64,000 nt of DNA from Parcubacteria group bacterium ADurb.Bin192 (GTDB lineage Bacteria > Patescibacteriota > Patescibacteriia > 2-12-FULL-60-25): positions 62,001-126,000 of the forward strand of contig MWCR01000001.1 in the NCBI GenBank assembly GCA_002070095.1, written 5' to 3'. Both the position numbers and the translations under genes were made by a program. The notes beneath the pieces were generated by a model. The model ran no database searches, was not told the DNA's origin, and was given only the letters and a program-made list of their open reading frames with translations. Numbering within the stretch: position 1 is the stretch's first letter; each line of letters opens with the position of its first letter. Below are positions 19,294-28,476 of this stretch, in pieces.

Positions 19294-20230
19294 AACACTG
19301 ATTCTATTTACTGTCTCAATCTGGCTATGGTCAGCCTCTCCGGCCCACGCCGCCGGACAAGTTTTTACTTTATCCAAACGCCTGGCTGGACAAATTTTGC
19401 TGCAAACCGAACAACGGGGCGAGGCTTGGTACGTTCATCCTTATACTTTGTTGCGTTACTACCTGCCGGACGGGGCGGCCGCCTATGACATGATGCGCTA
19501 TTTCGGATTGGGAATTTCGGAGGATGATTATGCTAAAGTGGAAAAAGGAGATAAGAATTTATTGAATACGCTCAAGGGCAAAATAATTTTGCGCGTTCAT
19601 AAAAACGGAGAAGCATATTACATCAAGCCTCAAGATTTGAGTGTCCACTATCTGCAAAACGGCGAAAAAGCCTATGAGCTTATGCGCGAACACAGCCTCG
19701 GAATCACAGACGATGATCTGGAAGATATTTTAATCGGAAGGCTGACGCGACGCACGGAAACACTCCTCCCGGGTACGTGCGAGACGGTCAACACGCAACT
19801 GTCTCAAAATAATTATTGGAAAGGTTTTAATATCTGGACCAAAACCAAAAATTTTTTAGAAGCTGAAAAATATTACGCCGAATCTCTTAGACTTGATCCG
19901 GATTATGCCCCGGCCTTAAGCTCATACGGCTTTATACGCGCGGCTTTTTATGATGAATATGAAACGGGTGAAAAATTTCTTAATCGCGCCATGCAGATTG
20001 ATCCGGAATGGGCTTACGCTCCATTTAATCTGGGGATTATGTACGATCTGGAGCAGTTGTATTTCGGTTTAAGCAACCCGCCGGCCAAAAACGAGGAATG
20101 GCTGAAAAAAAGACAAGCTTATGCCGTCAAATGGTTGGAATTCACGGTTGATCGTTTCCCGGAACATCCTGATATCTATCATTTTAAGAAACAACTGTCA
20201 GAAATGGAAGACTATTACCGAAAACAATAA
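19283..20230 (+). CDS. secreted repeat and TPR protein (315 aa)
   Basis: Signal peptide at residues 1-23 (ending SPAHAAG). Two copies of a module of about 60 residues follow: GQILLQTEQRGEAWYVHP..LRYYLPDG and KIILRVHKNGEAYYIKP..LSVHYLQNG, each ending in an acidic loop (GLGISEDDY, SLGITDDDL). This module is common in exported Patescibacteria proteins. Residues 185-300 contain TPR-like helices (EAEKYYAESLRLDPDYAPAL, then KFLNRAMQIDPEWAYAPF). It is probably an extracytoplasmic scaffold. It overlaps the preceding small membrane protein. Confidence 0.75.
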   Translation: MANKTLILFTVSIWLWSASPAHAAGQVFTLSKRLAGQILLQTEQRGEAWYVHPYTLLRYYLPDGAAAYDMMRYFGLGISEDDYAKVEKGDKNLLNTLKGKIILRVHKNGEAYYIKPQDLSVHYLQNGEKAYELMREHSLGITDDDLEDILIGRLTRRTETLLPGTCETVNTQLSQNNYWKGFNIWTKTKNFLEAEKYYAESLRLDPDYAPALSSYGFIRAAFYDEYETGEKFLNRAMQIDPEWAYAPFNLGIMYDLEQLYFGLSNPPAKNEEWLKKRQAYAVKWLEFTVDRFPEHPDIYHFKKQLSEMEDYYRKQ

Positions 20231-20256
20231 AACAGCGGTGACCCGCTGTTTTATTA
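20228..20256. terminator. bidirectional terminator
   Basis: AAAACAGCGG-TGAC-CCGCTGTTTT between convergent genes. Confidence 0.85.
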
Positions 20257-20277
20257 TAAGATCGAAAACTAGACCAG

Positions 20278-21156
20278 CTACTTAATCTTGAAAGTTTCAA
20301 ATATTTTATTGATAACCTCTACTGATTCGGACTGGCTTGATCCGGCGGGCGCAAAACCCACAGCTGACAATACGCCGTCCTGCAATGACGAAGCCAGATA
20401 AACCATGCGAGTTTCACCATGGCCTTCGCCGTCCTGAATTAACTTTCTATAATTGACGCCGTTAATCACCGCCTCTTGGCAACTGACCAAGCCGTCTATC
20501 TCTTGATTGCAGTCAATAACCTCATCCAGAGTTATTTCTGAATTTTTGCTGACATCAATCTTGATAGCTCCATCAGGCAAACCGCCCCGGTCCGGCATGT
20601 CGTTGGGCTTGATGTTGCTAAAGGTAAAGCCGGCAGCTGATTGATCCGCCTCCATCATCCATTGCTCCGGATATTCAAAAGACAAACCGGTTCCCTGATG
20701 AAAATACTCTTTCCAAGGACCTTGAGCCGAATAAAACTCAAAATCACTGTCTTGAACGGACGTATTATTTGTGAGCTCACCTATATACAAATCATTCAGC
20801 CAATTTTTGGCTTTATCAGAATGACCCTCGCCCCGTTTAATCCCCGCAAACATTTGAGTGGCATCTTTGCCGCAACCGTTTAAGATGGCTTCGCCGCCAG
20901 GATGTTGTCCGATCATGGCTGTTACATCATAGACTTTTCCCTCAATAACCAACCAACAATTTTCGGCCGTGGCGTGCTCTTGCACCTGTTCCAAGGTATA
21001 TGAAACGGCTTGTGCGGCCTCAAGGCCCGGCTGCTCTGATACCGGCTCCTCGGCCTCTGGCTGTGCAGAGGGAACTGATCCTCCTTGATTACAACCGGCT
21101 CCCAGGGCCAGCATTAAGAATAAAAAGAATACACCCAAAGAAAAACTGTGACGCAT
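20278..21156 (-). CDS. lipoprotein with cytochrome b5-like heme-binding domain (292 aa)
   Basis: Signal and lipobox (MLALGAGC) at residues 1-22 predict lipid anchoring outside the membrane. Residues 50-130 are a cytochrome b5 fold: YTLEQVQEHATAENCWLVIEGKVYDVT, the axial-His motif QHPGGEAI, and a second His in GEGHSDKAKNWL. The C-terminal 140 residues are beta-rich and PsbP-like, with YPEQWMMEADQSAAGFTFSN. It may carry electrons or bind a lipid/heme ligand at the cell surface. No partner redox enzyme is adjacent. A bidirectional terminator follows. Confidence 0.8.
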   Translation of the reverse strand: MRHSFSLGVFFLFLMLALGAGCNQGGSVPSAQPEAEEPVSEQPGLEAAQAVSYTLEQVQEHATAENCWLVIEGKVYDVTAMIGQHPGGEAILNGCGKDATQMFAGIKRGEGHSDKAKNWLNDLYIGELTNNTSVQDSDFEFYSAQGPWKEYFHQGTGLSFEYPEQWMMEADQSAAGFTFSNIKPNDMPDRGGLPDGAIKIDVSKNSEITLDEVIDCNQEIDGLVSCQEAVINGVNYRKLIQDGEGHGETRMVYLASSLQDGVLSAVGFAPAGSSQSESVEVINKIFETFKIK

Positions 21157-21230
21157 ACAAAAAGTATTTCTAGAATAATGTGAATAAGTTTAAAAACATT
21201 AGCACATCGGATAAAAAAAATCGCCTGCCA

Positions 21231-22556
21231 TCAAAGCATGGCGGCGATCTTGAGCAAGTTGCGTTTGACCTTGAGCCAATCATCCTCACTCATGGCCGCG
21301 AACACGGCTCTGACGATTGGACGAAGACTGGGCTTAACCTGACGCTTGAGCGGGCCGTCATCTATCTTGCCCAGCCTTTTCACGAAAAGCCGGAATTGAC
21401 AAATGACCTGGTCGAAGGCTCGAGGGTCCATATCACGGGTAATAATTATCTTGTCCCGATCCTTGGTCGCACGGCGCTTGGCCCTTTCCGCGCGGCGCAG
21501 ATCCTCCATCAAGAAAGACAAGGGATGGATGACTCGCTGTTGAAGGTAGTCCTGCGCGAAAAACCAGCGCGTGCCTTCAAGCAAACGACGCAAAGCCTGG
21601 CGCAACTCCTTGGAGTCTTGATCATCCAAGGCCAAACGCGCGGCACGCATGTCTTCCAAGGCATGGGTCGAGTTCCGCAAAAACGGATTCTCCCGAATGG
21701 CGCGAAACGCGATCTCGTATTGCATGAGGCGGTTTTTGATGACAGGCCAATTGTTTCGGTCTTCGATCATCTCGAGCCACCCCGGATCTGAATTGATACG
21801 TTCCACGGGCGCTGTACCGCAATCCTGGGAGGACCATAGCTCGACCATCCAAGGCTCGAATTCTGAACGCAGGCCCCGGTAGGTGTCGCGCACCCGCCAG
21901 ATGAGATCCGCCACGCCCTTGGACCTCTCATCCAAGTATCGTTCGATGTAGCGAATGGCCGTGCGGCGCATATCCAGATTGCCGATAGCCGCGCCTGAAG
22001 CCATGCCCATGGCCGGACGATTCTTCCGGCCCAACGAATCGTGAGGACGGGCGGCGCGTTCCAGATTCTGGCGAACCATGATCTTGCGGATGTCACGCTT
22101 GGCGCGGTAACGCTCCACCAAAACCTGATAGTTATCCTGAGCCCAGGCCTCCAGATCTACGATGCTGGCCCCCTTGGTCATCAAGGTGACCACCTTGAAT
22201 CTGATCTCCGAACGATCCGTCAACAGCTCCTGATTTTCCGTGCCCGGAGCGCTGGTGCGCAGGCCGTAAGCCTGGGCCGCATGCAAACCGCCGCGCAAAA
22301 GATCGTGCGCGCCTTGGCGATAGCACTGACGTTCGGTCCGTCCATCCGTTTCGCGAGCCTGATTGCGATTCTTGCGCCACATGGCGCCTGCCGGCAGACG
22401 CAGGGTCTTGGGCTTTTTGCTTTTTCCGGACTCGTAAGTCACCTCCAGCGGTTCCAGCTGTGTGATATCACCCCAAGGGTGCACCAGAGCCTGAACCCGG
22501 ACCAATTGCCCGCGGTAATTGAATTGCTCGACGCGAATGACGGGTTCTTGAAGCAC
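21231..22556 (-). CDS. orphan basic protein (441 aa)
   Basis: A soluble, Arg-rich, mostly helical protein; no motif is recognised. Repeated Trp-containing helices such as VADLIWRVRDTYRGL and FEPWMVELWSS occur in the middle, and the last 60 residues are strongly basic. The start is GTG at 22556, supported by AAGGAGGA placed 8 nt upstream. A TTGATG/TAGGGT promoter lies about 50 nt further up. It belongs to the G+C-rich, strong-SD orphan class. Nucleic-acid binding is possible from the charge but unproven. Confidence 0.65.
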   Translation of the reverse strand: MLQEPVIRVEQFNYRGQLVRVQALVHPWGDITQLEPLEVTYESGKSKKPKTLRLPAGAMWRKNRNQARETDGRTERQCYRQGAHDLLRGGLHAAQAYGLRTSAPGTENQELLTDRSEIRFKVVTLMTKGASIVDLEAWAQDNYQVLVERYRAKRDIRKIMVRQNLERAARPHDSLGRKNRPAMGMASGAAIGNLDMRRTAIRYIERYLDERSKGVADLIWRVRDTYRGLRSEFEPWMVELWSSQDCGTAPVERINSDPGWLEMIEDRNNWPVIKNRLMQYEIAFRAIRENPFLRNSTHALEDMRAARLALDDQDSKELRQALRRLLEGTRWFFAQDYLQQRVIHPLSFLMEDLRRAERAKRRATKDRDKIIITRDMDPRAFDQVICQFRLFVKRLGKIDDGPLKRQVKPSLRPIVRAVFAAMSEDDWLKVKRNLLKIAAML

Positions 22557-22682
22557 GGCCGTCCTCCTTGTGAAGGTTCATTTTTGTGGTGGCAACCCTA
22601 TCACGTTTTGGATAAATCATCAAGCCGGCAATATAACAAAAAACCATCGTCGCACGTCGCTCGTCACAATTGCCTTTCTCAT

Positions 22683-22750
22683 CTGGAATTGGTTATTGGT
22701 TATTTGATGATTGGTTATTGATTATTGGTCATTAATAATTGGTTATTTTA
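22683..22750. repeat. degenerate TTGGTTATTGATTA tandem repeats
   Basis: Several degenerate copies of ATTGGTTATTGATT run head to tail in the spacer before the lamin-tail gene; no coding potential. Confidence 0.7.
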
Positions 22751-22854
22751 TTAATAAGTTGTCCTCTTGACTCATGGCCCAAAAACAGGCAGGTGTATTC
22801 ATAGGTACCAAGCCCAGGCTTCAGGATTATTCTTAAACTAGCACGCATCCCTGT

Positions 22855-25203
22855 ATGAAAAGCAAACTTTTTTGCAAGTATTTTTTGATTGTTTTTTGTT
22901 GCGCCTCGTATTTATTCGTGCCTCCGCCCGCTCACGCCAACCAACCGTTGCCGACAGTTTATATCAACGAAGTCAATTGGGCGGGATCGGCCTTATCAAC
23001 GGCTGATGAATGGCTGGAACTGCTAAATCCAACCTCGGAAGATATTTCCTTGGCTCAATGGAAAATAGTCGGAGCCGGAGCCAGCAATAAAAATCTAGTG
23101 CTCCCTAGCGACGCGGTTATCCCGGCGCACAGCACTTTCTTGATCGCCAACTTCGACTGGAACGATCCACGTACCGCATTATTAAACGAGCCCAATCTAA
23201 CGACCTCTACTCTTTCTCTTTCCAACTCAATCCTGATTATTGAGCTATTCGATGACCAAAACAACTTGATAGACATGGCCGGCAATGCCGAAGCTCCCCC
23301 GGCCGGATCATCCGGTATACCAAAAATATCCATGCAGCGCGTTGACTATTCCCTGCCCGGATATGAAGCCGGCGCTTGGGCGAATGCCACCATAAGCGAC
23401 GGTTTGTCGACTGATGATTTAGGAACACCGGGATGGAGTGAGCTGCCAGCTATGGTCTACGACCCACTCCCTGATGAGTCTGCGAATGAAGACCCGATAG
23501 CCACCTCAACCGATGATGTCGATCAAGAAGAGCCCGTCGTTAATGAAGAGCAACTCTGGACCGACGCCGCTTCCACCACTTCTCTTGAGTCCAGCTCTGA
23601 AGAAATAACAAATAATCAAAGCTCGGAGCCAATAATGGAAATTACTACCAGTACTACGACAGCGGCTACGACAACCGAGGCAACATTCAATACGACCTCA
23701 ACAAATACCGTTGCCGTCACTATCACAACAGACAACCAGCCAGCCAGTACGACCACCATTATCAACTCATCACAACAAGTTATTGGCAGTAACACGGAAA
23801 CTGACAACCAGCAGACCAGCGCACAAGATGACGTTTCAAACCAAAATACTATCAGATTGAATGAAATTATGACCTACCCTACTGAAGGGCCGGAATGGAT
23901 AGAAATTACCAGCGCTCTGACCAACGGCATCATTAATTTGGAAGGCATGACCATTCATGATGCTGCCGGAAAAATACTAACGCTTAACGGTTCCCTGACT
24001 CCGGATCAACCGTTTATGGTTTTCAGTCTCAATAGCGCTAAACTCAACAATGGCGGCGATACGGTTTATCTAAAAAACGCAAACGGGCAAGATGTTGATA
24101 TTCTTATTTATGATTCTTCCAAAAAAGGCGTGAGCTGGTCTTTGGATGAATCCGGCCATTGGCAGGAAACCACAACCTCAACCCCGGGAGCGGCCAACAT
24201 ATTTTCAAGCGCCAATCCTGCCGTCTCGGCCGGTGCTCAAGTCCAGAATCAACCGGCCGTTGATTCGGCCGCAGTAAAAACAACACCTGCGACCGGCGTT
24301 CATACAACCAACGCCGCTACTAAAAGCACCGCCCAAACGACTGCGCAAAATACCCCAACCGGTGTCAAAACAGACTCGCCCGCGCCCGTAACCGCCAAAC
24401 AAGCCATGGCCGCGTCAACCAAAACCGCAGGTGCTTCAAAAACATCAACCGCAGCCAAAGCCCAAACCGGTGCCGATAAAAATACTTTAACTGAAATTAA
24501 TTTTGATATGCTCAAAGATTCAACTTATGGCGGAATAAAAGTAAGACTCCGCGGCCAGGTCGGCACGCCGGCACAACTGCTTACTTCGCGCGCTTTCATA
24601 CTTTTAAATCAAGACGGACGAGGCTTGATGGTTAAAGTCCCGACTGATAGAAAAATGCCGGATTACGGCACCCTGCTTGAAGTAACCGGCACGTTAAAAT
24701 TCGATTCACGCGATCTGCCCTACCTGTCCGTCAGCACCAAGGATGAATGGCAAACCTTAAACCAAGAAATAACTGACCTTAAATTTCATAATTCAAGCTT
24801 GTTCGCGCCATCAGCCGAAGACGCTTGGAGCCTGGTCAACGTAACGGGAACCGTGCTGGAAGTTAAATCCAGCTCTTTCACCATACTGGTGGATGAGATC
24901 GAAATCCAGGTAAAAATTCGTCCCGGAGTCAATTACCGCGCTAAAAGATTGATTAAAAATGACTTAGTAAACATAACCGGCATTTTGGACATCAGCGGCG
25001 AAATGCCGACCATTCTGCCCAGGTCAGCTGAAGAAATACAATTAATCTCTCATGAACAAAAAACCGAAGCCGCTCCGGTTAAAGCTCAAAAAAACGGTGT
25101 TCCGGGCTGGACCCCTTTTGGGGCGGCCGCGGGAGCGATTGGCACCATCGAGGGTTTTAAAAGAGCGAGAACCCATTTTAAAAAAATAAAAATCAAGGCA
25201 TAA
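22855..25203 (+). CDS. secreted lamin-tail-domain and OB-fold protein (782 aa)
   Basis: Signal peptide at residues 1-28. Lamin-tail domain 1 spans about 34-185 (VYINEVNWAGSALSTADEWL). A long Thr/Ser-rich linker follows (190-325). Lamin-tail domain 2 (about 330-450) starts RLNEIMTYPTEGPEWIEIT. After a Thr/Ala-rich linker, two OB-like beta domains (545-735: VRLRGQVGTPAQLL and VNVTGTVLEVKSSSF) resemble those in nuclease-associated surface proteins. A Gly/Ala hydrophobic stretch and basic tail end the protein, a possible membrane anchor. No nuclease catalytic domain is present. A role in extracellular DNA binding or adhesion is inferred. Confidence 0.8.
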   Translation: MKSKLFCKYFLIVFCCASYLFVPPPAHANQPLPTVYINEVNWAGSALSTADEWLELLNPTSEDISLAQWKIVGAGASNKNLVLPSDAVIPAHSTFLIANFDWNDPRTALLNEPNLTTSTLSLSNSILIIELFDDQNNLIDMAGNAEAPPAGSSGIPKISMQRVDYSLPGYEAGAWANATISDGLSTDDLGTPGWSELPAMVYDPLPDESANEDPIATSTDDVDQEEPVVNEEQLWTDAASTTSLESSSEEITNNQSSEPIMEITTSTTTAATTTEATFNTTSTNTVAVTITTDNQPASTTTIINSSQQVIGSNTETDNQQTSAQDDVSNQNTIRLNEIMTYPTEGPEWIEITSALTNGIINLEGMTIHDAAGKILTLNGSLTPDQPFMVFSLNSAKLNNGGDTVYLKNANGQDVDILIYDSSKKGVSWSLDESGHWQETTTSTPGAANIFSSANPAVSAGAQVQNQPAVDSAAVKTTPATGVHTTNAATKSTAQTTAQNTPTGVKTDSPAPVTAKQAMAASTKTAGASKTSTAAKAQTGADKNTLTEINFDMLKDSTYGGIKVRLRGQVGTPAQLLTSRAFILLNQDGRGLMVKVPTDRKMPDYGTLLEVTGTLKFDSRDLPYLSVSTKDEWQTLNQEITDLKFHNSSLFAPSAEDAWSLVNVTGTVLEVKSSSFTILVDEIEIQVKIRPGVNYRAKRLIKNDLVNITGILDISGEMPTILPRSAEEIQLISHEQKTEAAPVKAQKNGVPGWTPFGAAAGAIGTIEGFKRARTHFKKIKIKA

Positions 25204-25227
25204 AAAAACCGCCTCAAGCGAGGGCGG
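25203..25227 (-). terminator. terminator, minus-strand unit 25313-26254
   Basis: On the minus strand CCGCCCTC-GCTT-GAGGCGG with a one-base bulge, then TTTTTTT; it abuts the end of the lamin-tail gene. Confidence 0.7.
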
Positions 25228-25312
25228 CGCGGCGCGGTCAGAACAACGACTCGCGCTAGGACACGAAAAGCTGATTGACCGGGAACGGTCGGCGGTCGGC
25301 TGGGAGTTCAGC

Positions 25313-26254
25313 CTAAAGCTTGTGGTAGAAACGGAACATGTGCCACAGCTTGGCGCCGGTTTCCGTCAGATGCCCGAGAACTTCCTCGGGAGGCCAAGGA
25401 ATGGCCAAGCGGTCCATCTCAACGTAGTCAATAACATCGTCGAGCTTAGCTCCGCGAAGGATCAACCCTCGCGCCGGCACGGTCACGGGTTTGAAGTCAC
25501 CAGTACGACGAATGCTCACCAAGCATCGATCTAACAGCCTGATGTGGTGCACGTAGCTTCGCTGGAACATGCCGAGAGCCACATGACCCTGCCAGAGGTC
25601 TAGTACCAACTTGGAGAAATCCTTGGCCCGGGCGTATGTCAGCCAGCCGAACCGGTCGTTGCCCACGAAGTCCTTGGCTTCATGGACGGCCAGCCAAGTG
25701 GCCTCTCCCCACTGCTTGCGCAGTTCATGAGGATCTTCGCACGGCAGACCCATACCGGCCACCAAGAGCTGGTCAAAGGCCTCGCGCAAGCAACTCCGCC
25801 GCATGAGACTGTCGATCCAGCGTGACCAGACGGTATCACAGTCCACCATGTCCGCGAACCACAGTCCGTTAGCCGGGTTGATGGACACCAGGAGCTCTTC
25901 GTAGAGTTCGGGGTTGATCAATGAGATCAGACGCCGCATTTCGCGGCCCGCCATCTCTTCGTTGTCCCATTCCGGGACATACCCGTTCTCGGACCAGACG
26001 CGAGCCAGACGCAAGATTGCGAACCACAGCTCCTCAACCTTATTGTTCAGCACCGCGTGGTTGATGGCCAGGTGCAGGAACTCGGCCCGGCCCGTAGCTT
26101 CGGCAATGCGGAAAACGCGGGCCTGATCATCGGGCTTGACCTCCAGCACTTCACCGAAAACCCGGCGCACCAACGCGGGCTTGCTCAACAGACCGATGAC
26201 CCTGGGCTTATCGTAAACAGCCCACACCAGCGCCAAAAAATCTTCCTTATTCAT
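25313..26254 (-). CDS. orphan protein (313 aa)
   Basis: A soluble, Trp-rich helical protein with short repeating helices (LALVWAVYDKPRVIGLL, then AINHAVLNNKVEELWFAILRL), suggesting an alpha-solenoid. No family is recognised. The start is supported by AGGAGAGAGAGAAGG upstream and by a consensus promoter at 26324-26352. It belongs to the G+C-rich orphan class and ends in its own terminator. Confidence 0.65.
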   Translation of the reverse strand: MNKEDFLALVWAVYDKPRVIGLLSKPALVRRVFGEVLEVKPDDQARVFRIAEATGRAEFLHLAINHAVLNNKVEELWFAILRLARVWSENGYVPEWDNEEMAGREMRRLISLINPELYEELLVSINPANGLWFADMVDCDTVWSRWIDSLMRRSCLREAFDQLLVAGMGLPCEDPHELRKQWGEATWLAVHEAKDFVGNDRFGWLTYARAKDFSKLVLDLWQGHVALGMFQRSYVHHIRLLDRCLVSIRRTGDFKPVTVPARGLILRGAKLDDVIDYVEMDRLAIPWPPEEVLGHLTETGAKLWHMFRFYHKL

Positions 26255-26323
26255 CCTTCTCTCTCTCCTTTTTCAGTTTTCGAGTCTAAGTAAAGAAAGT
26301 GCACGCCAAAACGGCGGACTGGC

Positions 26324-26352
26324 ATAATAAAATAAAAAAACGATTTTGTCAA
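26324..26352 (-). promoter_or_regulatory. promoter of the 313-aa orphan
   Basis: On the minus strand TTGACA (26347-26352), a 17-nt spacer and TATTAT (26324-26329). Confidence 0.75.
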
Positions 26353-26380
26353 TCATGATCCGCGGACTGTTTTTACCAAT

Positions 26381-26403
26381 AAAAAAGCCGGTGATTTCAC
26401 CGG
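26381..26403 (-). terminator. terminator overlapping the end of the glycosyltransferase-like gene
   Basis: On the minus strand CCGGTGA-AA-TCACCGG followed by TTTTTT; the TGA stop is within the stem. Confidence 0.8.
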
Positions 26404-27116
26404 ACGAGTCTGCGCGGACAAGCGGAACGATCAGGTTCCGCCTCCAAGGCATCGTATGACCAAACCTGTTCGCATGGCGGTTGAGTATCCGCATAGCCGG
26501 TGCAACGCGCCCCAAAATTCCAGTCCAGCAGCAGGTCATAGCCCAAGTTCATGGCCGCGAGCGCCCAAGCCTGGGATGACTTCCAAGCCGATTCATTCTC
26601 CGGAAAAGCCAGCCTGCACCAAACAGCGCGGCTGACGGCCATGTTACAAGGAGCGAAGTCTGGGATCGGCAAGCGGTCTATGCGGCGCGGTTTTTGCAGC
26701 CGCCCGGGGATCGAACACAGACCGGCTCCCACACGGGACATCCAGCTGGCACCAGGCCCGGGCAGCACCGGCGCGTAGACGCCGGCCACCATCTTGTGTT
26801 TCAGGCCTTCAACCGCGGAGCTGATCCAAGCATCTCCCAAGGGTTGAGTGTGACCATCGGTAAAGATGACACACTGTCCGGACGCCAGAGAACATCCACG
26901 ATTTAAAGCCTCGGAACTGGCCAGCAGACCAGGCTCAAGATACAAGGTCTTGATGGGGATCCGGGATGAAGCATGCAGGCGAGAACTCTGTCCTCGTTCG
27001 GACAGCCAAATGATTTCCACCTCCTTTTGCCAGTTTTGCGAACTAACAACCTGGAGAAACGAGGCCAAGCCGGCCACGTCATCAGTATCCCTCAACACAA
27101 CGGACACGCTGCTCAT
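26397..27116 (-). CDS. GT2-like glycosyltransferase, possibly degenerate (239 aa)
   Basis: The fold resembles family 2 glycosyltransferases: N-terminal SVSVVLRDTDDVAGL, then LASSEALNRGCSLASGQCVIFTDGHTQPLGDAWI, where the usual DxD/DDD metal motif reads DGH. The acceptor region has APCNMAVSRAVW and an ED-like Glu/Ser segment (FPENESAW). No membrane helix. It may transfer a sugar from a nucleotide donor, but the altered metal motif leaves activity uncertain. GGAGG lies 5 nt before the ATG. G+C-rich class, monocistronic. Confidence 0.6.
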   Translation of the reverse strand: MSSVSVVLRDTDDVAGLASFLQVVSSQNWQKEVEIIWLSERGQSSRLHASSRIPIKTLYLEPGLLASSEALNRGCSLASGQCVIFTDGHTQPLGDAWISSAVEGLKHKMVAGVYAPVLPGPGASWMSRVGAGLCSIPGRLQKPRRIDRLPIPDFAPCNMAVSRAVWCRLAFPENESAWKSSQAWALAAMNLGYDLLLDWNFGARCTGYADTQPPCEQVWSYDALEAEPDRSACPRRLVR

Positions 27117-27251
27117 TTCAGCCTCCGCTCAAAGAACGACGACTTCTGACAGATGAATATGTTAGAGCTTATTATATAAATAGTCAAAAACAAAATCGGC
27201 CAACGCCGACTTGATCTGAACAGCAACCGGACTCGCTTTTATGAAAACTAT

Positions 27252-27325
27252 TGGAGCGGAATACGGGAATCGAACCCGCGTCTTCAGCTTGGGAAGCTGA
27301 CATACTGCCATTGTACTAATTCCGC
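27252..27325 (-). tRNA. tRNA-Gly (anticodon CCC)
   Basis: Acceptor GCGGAAT/ATTCCGC, anticodon stem TCAGC/GCTGA with loop TTCCCAA (anticodon CCC), T-arm CGGGTTCGATTCCCG, discriminator T typical of glycine tRNA, encoded CCA. Confidence 0.93.
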
Positions 27326-27389
27326 CGATCTGGTTGTGAATGGCCACAGTATAATTAAAACAACGAACTCTTGTCCAGCGGTAGTATCT

Positions 27390-28379
27390 TTATTCCGGCA
27401 ATAAACGTTCACAGGCAGAAAAAGGAGTTACCTGATTAATACTAGCCGCTCCGGTTAACAACATCACTAATCTGTCGACACCAAAAGCTATACCGGCCGC
27501 ATTGCCCATGGCGGGCAAGACAGACAAAAATTTTTCATCCAAGGGCCATGTTTTTTTATGATTTTTCTGACGGAGCGTTTGCTCATCCAAAAAACGCCGG
27601 CGCTGTTCGTCAGCATCTGACAATTCCGCGAAACCATTGGCCAACTCCAAACCGCCCGCATACAGCTCCACTCTGTCGGCCCAACGCGGATCATCAGCCG
27701 ATCTTCTGGCCAAGGACGCTTGGCTGACGGGATAACGATACAAAAAAGTGGGCTGTTCCATGCCCAATCTTGGCTCGATATAAGATAAAAATATTTTAAA
27801 ATAAACATCATCCCAATCATCTTCAACCGTCACCGTCTGTTCAAATTGATGCTCAGCCAAATCAGCCAAAGCTTGCCTGTCGTTTAAATAATCGACCAAT
27901 TCAATATTAACATATTGCCGCCAGGCCTGTTCGACGGTCAAACGCCTGAATTCTTGATACTGAAAAGCGGCCGCGGATTCGGTTAAATTTTCAGAGACGA
28001 ATTTCAACATATCTTCCGTATCTCTCATCAAATCATCAATCCCCGCATTACGGCGATACCACTCAAGCAACAAAAATTCCGGATCATGCGTGCCATCCCA
28101 AGGCTCATGATTACGAAAACATGGACCCAAATCGTAAATTCTATCCATGCCAGCGGCCAAAAGACGCTTCATGGCATATTCAGGCGAAGTGATCAGAGCT
28201 GCTTCATGCGAGCGTCCATCATCTTCAAAGACACGTGTCCAAAAAGGCTCCAAATAAGGCTCCTGCCCGGGCAGAGCCACCAGGCGAGGGGTATGCATTT
28301 CCGTAAAATCACGCTCATCAAACCATTGCCTGATCAGTCTGATGATTTTTGAACGCTGACGCAGTTTAGCCAAATCCAT
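27390..28379 (-). CDS. epmA: EpmA/GenX-type elongation factor P lysine ligase-like protein
   Basis: 329 aa, the EpmA length: a class II lysyl-tRNA synthetase core without the anticodon-binding domain. Motif 2 is YDLGPCFRNHEP, followed by PEFLLLEWYRRN; motif 3 is GNAAGIAFGVDRLVMLL near the C-terminus, with VELYAGGLELANGFAEL before it. Known members attach (R)-beta-lysine to a conserved Lys of elongation factor P, relieving stalling at polyproline. No efp or epmB lies in this window. No Shine-Dalgarno site precedes the ATG. Confidence 0.85.
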   Translation of the reverse strand: MDLAKLRQRSKIIRLIRQWFDERDFTEMHTPRLVALPGQEPYLEPFWTRVFEDDGRSHEAALITSPEYAMKRLLAAGMDRIYDLGPCFRNHEPWDGTHDPEFLLLEWYRRNAGIDDLMRDTEDMLKFVSENLTESAAAFQYQEFRRLTVEQAWRQYVNIELVDYLNDRQALADLAEHQFEQTVTVEDDWDDVYFKIFLSYIEPRLGMEQPTFLYRYPVSQASLARRSADDPRWADRVELYAGGLELANGFAELSDADEQRRRFLDEQTLRQKNHKKTWPLDEKFLSVLPAMGNAAGIAFGVDRLVMLLTGAASINQVTPFSACERLLPE

Positions 28380-28476
28380 AGGCCCCTATCTTGACAAATC
28401 CTCGGTTTTCTGCCAAGGTCGTTTGTTGGCTCCGCGCACGCGGGGTCAGCTCCGCCCCCTAACACAGAGGTGTGCC

